A stretch of DNA of 64,000 bases from NCBI RefSeq assembly GCF_000142905.1, contig NW_013657666.1, positions 214,937-278,936 on the forward strand. The letters run 5' to 3'. This DNA is from Thecamonas trahens ATCC 50062 (lineage: Eukaryota > Apusozoa > Apusomonadida > Apusomonadidae). A program made the position numbers and the translations under genes. This document shows, one piece after another, positions 18,552 to 29,187 of the stretch; positions within the stretch are counted from its first letter, which is position 1; each line of letters opens with the position of its first letter. Below the pieces are notes generated by a model. The model saw only the letters and a list, made by a program, of their open reading frames with translations. It had not been told where the DNA came from and made no database searches.

Positions 18552-20255
18552 ATGGCACGGTACCTCAGCATGCGCGAGGAGGCGTTCGTCATCTGGATGA
18601 ACGATGTCCTTGGTGCCACACACCCCGAGGTCGGCGAGGTGGCCCGGGTCGCCCAGCTCGCGGACGGCCTCGTTCTTCCAGGCCTGGTGGAGGCTCTGGG
18701 CGTGGCCAAAGGCGTCCGGTTTCACCCGCCGCCGCTGGAGCCGCAAGCTGCTGACGAGAATCTGACACTGGCCCTGGAGGCGCTCTCGCGGGCGGGGCTC
18801 GACCACGGCCTCGACGCGGCTATGCTGGCCGAGGCCGAGACCAAGAGCCTGCTCTCGCTGCTCTGGCTTGTGGTGGCCAAGTTCCACGTGGGCGCTGGCA
18901 TGGATGCTGACTTTTCCGCCTCACGGGCCACCGCCATCAAGGCCGTCACCTCGCGTCTGCTCAAGTGGGTCTCCGCCACCGCCGCACACATGGCCTCGCA
19001 GGGCGAGGCACCCGAGAAGGCCTCCAACTTTAGCTCTTGCTTCCAGAACGGCCGCCTTCTTGCCCTGCTGCTTGAGGCGACTGCCGCCCGCGATCCGGCG
19101 CTCGCTGCAGACATCTCACTGCAGCTCTACTCGTCGCCGGCGTCGCCGGACATTGTCGCCCAGCTCGCTGCAGTCTTTGACCGTGCAGAGGCCGCCCTCT
19201 CCATTCCGCAGGTCCTCGCACCGCACCCGACGCTGACTGATCCGGACCCATTTGCCATCATGACATACGTGGCATACTTTCGCAACCTGTGCGAAGCCTC
19301 GGCGTCGAGCCCATCGCCGCCGGCAGCCGCCGCAGCCGCCGCAGCCCGCCACCCGCCACGCTCGCTTGCCGCCAAGCTCGCAGCCCGCAAGGCCTCGCGG
19401 ACTATGTCTGGCCGCACTATGTCTGGCGCTTCGATGGGCTCCGCCATCCGAGCCGCTCGCGAGCGCGACGCGCTCCAGCGCCGCGTTGCTGTCCTCGAGG
19501 CCGAGGTTGAGGACGCGCACGCTGCCGCCGCCAAAGCCCGCGCCCTCCTCGAGGCCTCCGAGGCCAAGGTCGCCGACCTCACCGACGCCCACCAGCACTC
19601 GGTACTTGACGACCAATACACAGGCACGTCATCCGCTCAGTCGCCTCGCGGTGCGGCGAGCAACGATGACTCGGTCTCCGCCATGCAGGACGAGCTGCAG
19701 GCCCTCACCGACCGTCTCCTCGCTGAGGCCGCCGCCGAAGCTGACCTGCAGAAGCAGCTCGCCGCCGCTCGCGAGCACATGACCTCGTCTGAGCGCGAGA
19801 TGGCCGACCTGGCGTCAGCTAATTCGGAGCTCCGGTCCGCCCTCGAGGCTTCGCACCAGCGCCGCGACGCCGTCATGGCCGAGCTCGCCGCTTACCGCAA
19901 TCGCGCCGAAAAGCACCTCGCATCCAAGGCCACCCTCAAGATGCAGCTCTTCACCGCAAAGTCACGCCTTGCAAAGGCCGATGAGCAGCTCGCGGCCTCC
20001 AAGGCCCTTCTCAAGAAGGCTGAAAAGACTGCTTCAAAGACAACCAAGAAGTACGAGAAGCTCAAGGACAAGAACGAGAAGCTCTTTGATCGCCTGGGCA
20101 TGGTCAAGGAGGCGGCAGAAGCCGAGCGCAAAAAGTACCGCCGTGCACAGCTCGCCCTCTACGTCGAAGACTGCAAGCGCGCAGACTACGTTCTCGCCGA
20201 TGTCCTCGCCCGCCAGCGCCTTGACGAGCTCGCAGCCTCGGCCGCGTGCAGTTGA
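18552..20255 (+). CDS. Tandem calponin-homology actin-binding protein with coiled coil
   Basis: 567 residues. Residues 1-125 look like a first CH domain (opening MREEAFVIWMNDVLG). Residues about 130-260 look like a second, with LLKWVSATAAHM, FSSCFQNGRLLALLL and DPFAIMTYVAYFRNLC, which is the closing helix typical of CH domains. A tandem CH pair is the usual F-actin-binding unit of alpha-actinin, filamin and related bundlers. After a poly-Ala/Ser linker the rest (about 300-560) is a long heptad-rich coiled coil broken by a Ser/Gln-rich loop. Such a layout predicts a dimeric actin cross-linker. The start at 18552 follows a C-rich leader. I cannot name the orthologue. Confidence 0.78.
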   Translation: MARYLSMREEAFVIWMNDVLGATHPEVGEVARVAQLADGLVLPGLVEALGVAKGVRFHPPPLEPQAADENLTLALEALSRAGLDHGLDAAMLAEAETKSLLSLLWLVVAKFHVGAGMDADFSASRATAIKAVTSRLLKWVSATAAHMASQGEAPEKASNFSSCFQNGRLLALLLEATAARDPALAADISLQLYSSPASPDIVAQLAAVFDRAEAALSIPQVLAPHPTLTDPDPFAIMTYVAYFRNLCEASASSPSPPAAAAAAAARHPPRSLAAKLAARKASRTMSGRTMSGASMGSAIRAARERDALQRRVAVLEAEVEDAHAAAAKARALLEASEAKVADLTDAHQHSVLDDQYTGTSSAQSPRGAASNDDSVSAMQDELQALTDRLLAEAAAEADLQKQLAAAREHMTSSEREMADLASANSELRSALEASHQRRDAVMAELAAYRNRAEKHLASKATLKMQLFTAKSRLAKADEQLAASKALLKKAEKTASKTTKKYEKLKDKNEKLFDRLGMVKEAAEAERKKYRRAQLALYVEDCKRADYVLADVLARQRLDELAASAACS

Positions 20256-20479
20256 ACTGCGCCTGCCGGCCAGCCATGCGTGTCGCTGCCCGACAAAGAC
20301 TGTCCGCACTTTCGCCGGCTTTGACCGCGACAACCATCAATAACAGCCCAAGCCGCCGCACCACCAACGCCCACCCGCACCCCTCCCAACCATCGCCCCT
20401 CTCACCCACCGCCTCTCTCACCCTCCCCTTCCACCCACCATCTCATCATACAACCCCCACCACCCCTGGTCGTCTCGGT

Positions 20480-23400
20480 ATGGGTCCTGAGTGCAGGTCC
20501 AGACCGGCCAGCCCTGCCATGGGCGCCATGGAACAGGACGAGCCAAACGGCGTCACTCCCGCCTGGTGGTCTGGAGACGATACCCAATGCCAGCGGTGGA
20601 AGGTGAGTCGACAGACGCACTGTGTGGTAGTGCTCTTTGCGCTGGTCCTGCTCTTGACAACCATGCCTAGCTGTTGCACCGGCAAGTATGTGGTCTCCTA
20701 CCACGGTGGGCCGGTGGCCATCGTGGCTGAGGCCGAGCTGCCGATCGTGGTCCCACCCACCGTCGCCGGCTCGGTCACCTACGTTGAAGTCCGCGTCCAG
20801 TTCATGCACACTCAGCTCGTAGATCTGCAGTCGTGCAGTCTTGTTGCGCCCATCGGCACATCCGTCGCCTTGCTTATCGGCATCGACCTCCCGCCCCTCC
20901 GCTGGGACGTCCACTTTGACGACGGCGCCTCGGTCTTTGTCCTCCAGCAGGCGCAGGCTGTCTTCCGCGATGGCGTCCGCCGCAAGCCGACGTCGGCGCT
21001 CTCGTCGCTCCGCGGCTCGCTTGCTGCTGGTACTTGGCGTCTCAAGTGCGAGGATACTCGAATCTCGGCCTACCACGGCTTCCTCTACAACGCCACACTC
21101 ATCCTCTCGACCTCGCCCGCCAGCTGCGGCGACGGCGAGTGGTTCTCAGACTCGGAAGCGTGCGACGACGGCAACACCTCCGATGGTGATGGCTGCTCCT
21201 CGACATGCTCGCTTGAGCCGGGCTTTTCGTGCTCCAACCAAGATCCGGCCGCGCCTACGCTCTGCACGCCGGTCCCTTGTGGCGACGGAACCTGGGTCCC
21301 CGACGTCGAAGAGTGTGACGACGGGAACACTATGAGCGGCGACGGTTGCTCGTCAGCCTGCAAGCTCGAGCACGGGTACGCCTGCAACCACTCTAGTTGC
21401 CGCCCGATCGTCTGTGGCGACTCGATCGTGGACGCACCGACCGAGCTGTGCGACGACGGCAACGCCGTCGGCGGCGACGGCTGCTCAGCCGCGTGCTCGC
21501 TCGAGGCGAGCTACACCTGCGACACACCCGGTGAAGCCTGCAATCCGCTTGTGTGCGGTAACGGCATTGTCCAGCCACCAGAGACCTGCGACGACGGGAA
21601 CGTGCTCGGCAACGACGGCTGTGCGAGCGACTGCACCATCCCGCCCACTTGTCTAGGCGAGGCAACGTTCACCGAGAGCCGCGGCATTGTTCGCTCGCAA
21701 TATGCTTCCCAGGCCTACACCGCACCGTTGGAGTGCGTGACGTACGTTCGGCCAACAGTCGCCGCTCGCGCTTTTGTCGTCTCGATTGTTTGGTTCCGTC
21801 TCCGTCCGGGCACCCTCGACCTCATTCGCATCTACGACGTGGCAACCACGCCGTTTAAGCTCCTCAAGACTGTCACCGCAGACTCGGCAGCAGCTACGCT
21901 CGCTCCTGTTGTTGTCGAGGCTTCGTCGTTTGCCATCGAGTTTGTTGCTGCCAATGTGCCCGGCGGGTCTGCACCGTCCCTCGACAGTTCGCTGTATTAT
22001 GGCTTTGTTCTCGAGTACTACGCGCTGCCGCAGCTCCAACCGCCGAGCGGCTTTGCCATCACACTCGAGCCTGTGTTGCCGCCGCCGGCTGCCCAGCACT
22101 TGCGCTCAACCTCGGGCCTTGTCGCCAATGTCAACTTGCTCTGCAACCCAGAGTGCGTCTTCTACCTTCCGTTCACCAACACTATCTCGCTCTACCTCCA
22201 CCGGCTGTCGTGGCCGCCGGGGTCAGGCGCGTCGCTTGTTGTCGAGGCGTCCAATGGCACCGTTGTGGCGCGCATCGACGCACCTGATGCCAGCACCGCC
22301 ACGGCGCTGGGCTACTCGGCCGGACGGTCGGTCGAGATTGCCGCCAACTCCAGCTCGAGTGAATGGGCCATGTTCGTGCGCCACGGTGTGCTCGGCGCTG
22401 CCAGCCTCCCGTTCCCGGTCGAGGTGCAAGCGCCAACTGGCTTGACGAGTGCACAGGTTGTGGTGCGATTTTCATCACCGCCGCCGCCGCCGGGTTGGGA
22501 GCTCCCTCATTTTGAGATAGTGTACAGCGCGGACTCGACGTGCTTGCCAGGCGTGGAGATGGCCGCGGCCAGCAGTGCGAGAGCGCAGATTGTGGTCGGC
22601 CCCTCGCCGCAACTCTTCTCATACGCATCTTTGCTCGCACCACTCATGCGCTGTGTGTGGGGCTTTCCCACCCCGCTGCTCGCTCCGCATGGATATACCC
22701 AGCGCCTGGTCGTCGACTATGTGGACTTGCCGGACCCGCAGGATTCGCTCCAGATTTCTGCCGATGACGTCGTGAGTGGCGCAGCGAGTGTTCCTCTCGC
22801 GGTGGCGCGTATTTCTGCAGCATCTTTGCTCTCCTACGGCTCGCTCCCTGTGGCCACGACATCCTCGCTTGAGTTTACCGTCACGACTGGCAAGGCGCTA
22901 GTCGAACTGGAAACCTCAGAGTTTTGGCCATCAAACGGGTTCGCGGTCACCTCGTCGTGGGGCTGCGGCTTACCGCTCTACTCGGCCGGCCACATTAACC
23001 GTCCAAGTGCCGCGGCTGGCTACCTCTCGGTCGACGCATCGCATGCTATCTACGCAGGCTACAGCTACTCGACAGCGCACTGCGCGTGGCGAGTGGATGG
23101 CCCCAGCCACGAAGCAGGCCGGGCGCCGGTGCTAATCAACATCATGGCGCTGGCGCTTTCCGACTCATCGGATGTGATCCTCATTCTCAACGGAACGTCA
23201 GACGCCTCATCGCCACAGCTTGGCTCACTTGTCGGTAACGCTGTCCTGCTAGCCGACAGCGGCTTTGCAGCGCTCAACGAGTTGCGGTGGGCAGCCGGTC
23301 TGGGCAGGCTTTCATCTGCGTCGCTGGCGGCGTCGATGGGCCAGATGTACGTTCCGTCTGGCCAGTCGTACGTCTCGTTTGTGCCTGGCTCGGGTTCGGC

Positions 23401-26400
23401 CGACCCGCCCACGCTTCCGCCACTAGTCAATCCGCTCGATGCCGAGGCCGGCACCTCTCGCAATGGCTTCCTTGCCTCGTACCAGGCTGGCTCGTGCATT
23501 GCAAAAGCAGTTCTTGTCGGCGCCCAGGGCATTGTTGCTGACGGCTCGGGCGCTTCGCTCGCGCCTGTTATCCTCGATGTTTTTGAGCGCGACGCGCTAG
23601 CGGCTGTCTCGCTCGACGCGCTGCACGCGGCCTACGCACCCATGGTTGGTCAGACTCAGGCGACGTTGTGCCACTGGCGGCTCTCGCCGCCGACTGTGCC
23701 GCAGTTCCGCTACATCACGCTTCGAATTTCCAAGTTGGCGCTTGCAGAAGGTGCAAGTCTTGCCGTCAAGGTTGGCGGTGAGATCCTCGTCTACTTTGAC
23801 GCACGGTCGACGCGCTCGCTCTCGGCGCTACAGCTGGCGTCACCGCTGGCAACATCTGATGTGGCGCTTCCCGAGCACGATGCGCTCTTTGGCCCTGCTG
23901 CACTCTTGCTCCCGGCGTCGTCGGCGCAGCCGCGAGTGGTCTTTGCTGTCGACAACTCGACCAAGACTAAGAGCGGCTCAGTGGCACACGTGCTCGAGCT
24001 CGTTACCATGGCCTCCGAGCTGGAGCTCGAATGGTCTGTTCCGCGTGGCGCAAACTCGCCCTCGCACATGCTCGCCGGCTATCAGGTCGGCTACACTTGC
24101 CCGCCTGGTGCGGTGCAGGCGTCGGCCATCTCGACCGGGTGCGCCTTTTGCGAGCCGGGCATGTACTTGTCGACTTTGTCCGGCGAATGTACCACGTGTG
24201 AGACTGGAACGTTCTCGCTCGTCCATGGAGCGCATGCCGAATGCTGGACGTGCCCGACGGAAATCCTGTCGTTACCGTCGGCGGCGGCCGCAGACGAGCT
24301 CCCGGAGCGACTGGTAGTCTCCAACACGACGGTTGCCACCTCTGTTCTTCTGCCACTCTGCATGCCGTCGTCGTTCCCTGTGGCGGCCACACCTTCAGCG
24401 AGCTCCTCGCTCTCCATGCTTGTGGTCGGCCTCATCGGCATCGGTCTTGGCCTCGTGTTTATGGTTTTGGTCGGTGCAGCATGCTTCACGGTCTGGCGGC
24501 GGCGGTCGGCATCCAAGATTGATCCCGAGTCGATGCTGGTGGGGCGGGTCGGTTACGAGATCACCTACGACGAGATCACGTTTGACAAGGCGATTGGCAC
24601 CGGGTCGTACGGTGAGGTGTGGCGCGGGCTCTGGCGTGGAACCGACGTGGCCATCAAGCGCATCCACAACCGGGACTTTTCGGCCGAGACGCTGGAAGAG
24701 TTCCGGCGCGAGGCCAAGATGATGTGTGATTTGCGACATCCTAACGTAGTGCTCTTTATGGGCGCGTGCACACAGCTGCCAAACTTGGTCATGGTCACCG
24801 AGTACCTCGAGCGCGGCAACCTGTTCAGTATTCTCCACGATGCAGAGGTTGAGCTCCCGTACGGGCTCCGAGTTCGCATGCTTCTCGGTGCGGCGTCGGG
24901 CATCAACTTTCTGCACTCGGCCACACCGCCTATCCTGCACAACGACCTCAAGTCGCTCAATTTGCTAGTGACAACCGACTGGAACGTCAAGGTCGCCGAC
25001 TTTGGACTCACCTGTATCAAGGATGATCTGGCCGACGACGCTGACATCGGAACAGCGTTCTGGACAGCACCCGAAGTGCTCAACGGGTTAGGCTCGTCGA
25101 CAGCCTCGGATGTGTACTCGTTTGGCATCATCATGTGGGAGGTGCTCACACGCGAGACGCTCTACGACGGCGTCAACCCGAACGCGGTCATGCTCAAGGT
25201 GTCAACAGGCGAGCTGCGGCCGCACGTGGCTGACCTGGCTAATGAGAGCAAGCTGCGGACGGTGTGGCGGTCGCTCATGGTCTCGGCGTGGCAGCAGGAG
25301 CCGGAAAGCCGGCCTACCTTTGGTGCCATTGTGTCGGAACTCAAGGCGCTTGCGGTCCGGGCGGAGAGCGTGACGGCGACGTCTGCTGAGCACGCGTCGG
25401 GCGTGGCGTCCGAAGACGGCCTCCTCTCGGCCAACGGACCGGCGAGCGAGAACGAGATCGGGGCCATGGACGTCGGCCAGCCTGGGCTTTCGGCGGCGGC
25501 GGCCCGCGCGGCAAGGTCTCGTTCATCTTTGCCGACATCAAGGACATGGCGGCTCTGTGGGACGAGACGCCGGCGGCGGCACGCGACGCGATCGAAATGT
25601 TCAACACGCTTGTCGACGAGATGCTCGAGGAGCTCTCTGGGTACCGGGTCGAGAGCCGCGAGGGCGCGTTTGTGGTCAGCTTTTCGTCATCTGACCAAGC
25701 CATGCTCTTTGCCACCTCGCTCATGCTCAAGCTCCACAACGAAGACCGGGTCTGGCCGCCAGCGCTGCAGATGCTGGACGTGACCATGCCTGGTGCTGGC
25801 GGCGGGAGCGACGTGGTCATCATGCGCGGCCTCCGACTCGCCATTGGCATCCACACCGGAGTGCCGTCGGCGGAGATTAATCCTGTAACCAACCGCATGG
25901 TGTACACGGGGCCCGTGGTGCGCAAGGCAACGCTTGTGGCGGCCATGGCGGTCGGCGGACAGGTTGTAGTCTCCGAGGCTGCGCTTCGTGACATCAAGGC
26001 CTCGCCGTCGTCGCCGCCGTTTGCTGAGCAATCTTTGGGCCTCTGCCTCTTGCCGGGCTTTGACGAACCGGAGACGGTGACGGCGGTACTGCCACCGCAG
26101 CTCGCGGCGCGGCTGACGATGCTCAAAAAGGCGACTGGTCGGAGCTTTGCCACTGCAACGGACAAGTACGTTTGGCAGTCATTCGGGATGGAGCCCGACC
26201 CGCATGTCGACTCGATGGAGGGCCAGTCGACGTGGGAGCGGGTCAAGGACCGCTACGTGCTCTCGTCGATGTACCGGGTGCGGTACGAGGACGTCGAGAT
26301 CGTCGAGCGTTGCGGGATGGGCACCTACGGTGAGCTGTACCGTTGCAGGTACCGCGGTGAAGAGGTGGCCATGAAGCGGCTGCTGCGCAAGAAGCTACCC

Positions 26401-28094
26401 GAAGCACTGCTGCTTGACTTCAAGTGCGAAGTCATCATCACAGCACAGCTGAACCACCCCAACATTGTGACGTTCCTTGGCGCGTGCACGTTCCCGTACC
26501 TCTGCCTCGTCACCGAGTTCTGCACTCACGGCTCGGTTCACTCCAAGCTGACGGATCCGTCGGTGCGGTTTGATTGGCCGCGGCGGGTGAAGATTGCGCA
26601 CGACATTGCAAAAGGCATGCACTACCTGCACTCACTGGACATGCCGATTATGCACCGTGACCTCAAGACGCCCAATGTACTGCTCGACTCGACGTGGACG
26701 GCCAAGCTCTGTGACTTTGGCCTTGCGCGCATCAAGTCCTCACACTCGACCATGACCAAGTGCGGAACGATTGCCTGGACGGCGCCCGAGGTGCTGACCG
26801 GCAAGCGGTACTCGCTCAAAGCCGATGTGTACTCGTTCGGCCTCGTCCTGTGGGAGTTGGTCACAGCCAAGTTTCCGTACATCGAGCTCAAGGGCACGCC
26901 AACTGTCAAGATTGTCAAGATGATTCTCAACGGGCACAGGCCCAATGTCTCGCGCGAGTGGCCCAAGGGCTACGTGGCGCTCATGAAGCGGTGCTGGTCT
27001 GACCAGCCAAAGTCTCGCCCGACCTTCTCCGAGCTTTTGGTCGAGCTTACTGCCATGATAGACAACTTTACCGCCGGTCAGTCGTCAGCGGCCTCTGCCA
27101 CCGCCGCTGCGTTGGCCCCGGCGTCGTCGACATCCATGGTGCCCGTGGCTCCGCGAGCGTCGCCAACGCCGGGCGCCGGTGCCTCTTCAACAGCGCCTCC
27201 TCCTGCAAAGCCGGGCGTTCCCATCACCAAGGAGCCTCAAGAGCGGCCAAAGACACCGGTAATGCCTGGCACCCCGCCGCCTTCCAGTCCCCCATTGTCC
27301 TCCCCCGTTGGTCCTTTACCTGCGGCGCCTATCTCGGCGCCTGGCCCGTCCAACTCGCAACAGGGCCACGGCATCAGTTGGAGGGCTTCGACCGCCTCGC
27401 TTGGTGCTAGCGGCGCGTCGATCGCCAGCCCGACGAGTCCGGTGAATCGATTGGGCTCCGAGTCGTCGTCGACCGCAAGGAGCTGGCGGAGTTGAGAACT
27501 GCAACCATGGCGCCGGCGCTGCCTCCGAGCTCGAGCAAGGACAAGTCCAAGGACAAGTCCAAGTCCAAGGCCAAGTCCAAGTCGCACAAGCGTAAGCACC
27601 GTCACAAGCGGTCGCACCGGTCACGGCACAAGTCAAAGTCCAAGCGCAAGTCAAAGTCCAAGACAAAGTCAAAGTCAAAGTCGAAGGCCAAGCTGGACGA
27701 GTTGATCACCACCGGTGACTCTGCGATTGCCACCGATGATGACTCGCTCTCGTCCACGTCGTCATCGTCCGTCTCGTCGCCATCGTCGTCAACATCATCG
27801 CTCGACGAGAACGACTCGGGTGAGAGCTCGGACAAGCATGTACGTCAATCACGGTCAAAGCACAAGTACAAGCGCCGCTCGCACCGCCGCCGTTCGCGGC
27901 ACCACCACAAGTCGCGCCGTTCGCGGCGGCGGCGACGCTCGACGTCGCCGTCCTCACCTCCATCGTCATCCTCGCCATCGTCTTCTTCGTCAGCTGCGCC
28001 GGCTATGGCCACGCCCGCTGCTTCCAGTACGTTTGGGGTGGATCAGGTCGCGCCGCAGCCGCAGCCGCAACCAGAGTCGCAACCAGAGTCGTAG
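20480..28094 (+). CDS. Giant receptor: DUF4215-rich ectodomain, TM, TKL kinase, degenerate cyclase, TKL kinase (two frame breaks)
   Basis: One gene of about 2300-2540 residues. A signal or anchor segment (VVVLFALVLLLT, about residue 60) precedes four Cys-rich DUF4215 repeats (each with CDDGN; nt about 21120-21650), long beta-rich CUB-like regions, a GCC2/GCC3-type Cys cluster (nt 24090-24260) and one membrane helix (nt about 24410-24480). Inside the cell come TKL kinase 1 (nt 24575-25350: GTGSYGEV, VAIK, HNDLK, DFG), a class III cyclase-homology domain (nt 25515-26000: FADIKD, GIHTG, GGQVVVSE) and TKL kinase 2 (nt 26285-27060: GMGTYGEL, VAMK, HRDLK, DFG). The frame changes near 25487 (-1), just before the cyclase domain. 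A second possible change at 27453-27455 would add the Lys/Ser-rich tail to 28094; otherwise the protein stops at 27495. A surface receptor signalling by phosphorylation is inferred. Confidence 0.78.
25487..25500 (+). other. Apparent -1 frame change before the cyclase-homology domain
   Basis: Kinase 1 and its linker are open in one frame up to the CTTTCGGCGGCGGCGG region. The cyclase domain start (KVSFIFADIKDM) reads in the frame one base back and has no start codon before its first strand. Adding one T in the TTT at 25488-25490 joins both. No GTACG donor is nearby, so an intron is unlikely. Confidence 0.65.
27507..28094 (+). CDS. Lys/Ser/Arg-rich tail: C-terminal extension of the receptor or separate small ORF
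   Basis: 195 residues from ATG 27507. They are mostly KDKSKSK-type repeats, then a Ser/Asp block (SSTSSSSVSS), a second Arg/His/Lys block and a Ser/Pro plus Gln/Pro end. Nothing in it folds or matches a family I know. It begins only 11 bp after the TGA (27493-27495) of the kinase frame. The frame is open upstream of the ATG, reading VVVDRKELAEL with codons typical of this genome. I think it is more likely the true end of the receptor, reached by one missing G at 27453-27455, than an independent gene. Alternative: a short nuclear SR-like protein. Confidence 0.45.
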   Translation: MAPALPPSSSKDKSKDKSKSKAKSKSHKRKHRHKRSHRSRHKSKSKRKSKSKTKSKSKSKAKLDELITTGDSAIATDDDSLSSTSSSSVSSPSSSTSSLDENDSGESSDKHVRQSRSKHKYKRRSHRRRSRHHHKSRRSRRRRRSTSPSSPPSSSSPSSSSSAAPAMATPAASSTFGVDQVAPQPQPQPESQPES

Positions 28095-28210
28095 CCAGAG
28101 TCGTAGCCAGAATCGCGTGTGCCTGGTCCGCTGCCGCAGCAGCGCGAGTGGTTGTAAATGTGGCAACGCCGCACGGACAGCGCAGCGCCTCTCTCCCCAA
28201 ACCCGACCCC

Positions 28211-28235
28211 AAGCCAAGCCAAGCCAAGCCAAGCC
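28211..28235 (+). repeat. AAGCC pentamer repeat (5 copies)
   Basis: Five tandem AAGCC units end 5 nt before ATG 28241 of the DJ-1/PfpI-like gene, in its presumed 5' leader. Confidence 0.9.
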
Positions 28236-28240
28236 AACTC

Positions 28241-29173
28241 ATGAGCGAGGCCGAGGAGCTGGCCATGGACGCCGTGTCGCAGGTCATCTGCGACGCCCTC
28301 TCCACGGCAGAACACGTCGCCCTCGCCGCCGCCATGCGCGCCGGTACCGCTCCTGTCCTCGCCGCCCTCGCCGCCTTTTCCTCCTCTCGCGATGCGGATG
28401 CCCTTGTTGCCGACCTGCGTGTTGCGTTGGCTCACCCGCAAGAGTGCTCGGACAAGGCCGCCGCTGCCCTTCCCGCCGTGGGCGAGGCCGATGGCGCAGA
28501 GAGTGTGGAGAACGCTGCGCCCGATGCCGCCGCACTCCGACTGCTCGTCCCGGCCATCCGTGGCCACACGGCGGAAGCTGCAGCCGCAGCTGCGGGCTGT
28601 GATGACGGTGAGGTCACGCCATGGGTCACCATTGGCCTCGTTGTCAGTGCTGCTTCGGATGTTCACGTTCTGGCCCATGTGGCTGCCGTGCTTGCCGGCG
28701 TCCGCCTCGCGGGGCATCCGGTCGGCTCGCCGTTCCGGGTCGTGGTGGTGGCCGCAGCGGATAAGCCGGTCGTCCGCACTCTTACAGGGCTCACCATCCT
28801 GGCGGATGCAGTGCTGACCGACGTACCGCCGCTCGACGCCATCATTGTTGTCCCAGTCTGGGCCAGCGACGGTCGTGGCATGCTTCAATCTGCGGCAGAG
28901 AGCGTGGAGGCCCTTGGCCCAGCCGCTTGCGAGTGGCTCGCTGCTCGTGCACAGGTCGTCCAGTTCACGATCGGCCTCCATCGCGCTCTGGGATTGGGCC
29001 CTTCTGCTGAGCCTGCGGTGTTTGCCCAGTTTGTGGTCCGCGGCGGCTCGCCCGAGCCGTCGATGCCGCTTGCTCAGGCTCTTGGCAGGCTCGCTGCCCA
29101 CTGGCTCGGCGGCTCGGGCACGCTGCCGGACGTGAACGCGATTTCGTACACTCCACCGGCGAGCTGGACATGA
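28241..29173 (+). CDS. DJ-1/PfpI (class I glutamine amidotransferase-like) domain protein
   Basis: 310 residues from ATG 28241. The N-terminal 120 residues are helical and Ala-rich with no recognised domain. From about residue 128 the pattern of a DJ-1/PfpI or AraC-type GATase1 domain appears. It has a strand TIGLVVSAASDVHVLAH, a strand FRVVVVAA, then the very typical RTLTGLTILADAVLTDVPPLDAIIVVP, followed by a helix AACEWLAARA. I do not see the strongly conserved nucleophilic Cys motif at the expected elbow, so catalytic activity is doubtful. The gene converges on the HECT ligase gene, with 14 bp between stop codons. The fold assignment is from the pattern of one segment, so it is moderate. 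Confidence 0.6.
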   Translation: MSEAEELAMDAVSQVICDALSTAEHVALAAAMRAGTAPVLAALAAFSSSRDADALVADLRVALAHPQECSDKAAAALPAVGEADGAESVENAAPDAAALRLLVPAIRGHTAEAAAAAAGCDDGEVTPWVTIGLVVSAASDVHVLAHVAAVLAGVRLAGHPVGSPFRVVVVAAADKPVVRTLTGLTILADAVLTDVPPLDAIIVVPVWASDGRGMLQSAAESVEALGPAACEWLAARAQVVQFTIGLHRALGLGPSAEPAVFAQFVVRGGSPEPSMPLAQALGRLAAHWLGGSGTLPDVNAISYTPPASWT

Positions 29174-29187
29174 CGTCACTTGGAACT

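Noticed and set aside
25546-27495. Independent cyclase-kinase gene starting at ATG 25546
   Set aside because: That start would cut off the first strand and metal Asp of the cyclase domain (KVSFIFADIKD lies before it); a frame join to kinase 1 fits better.
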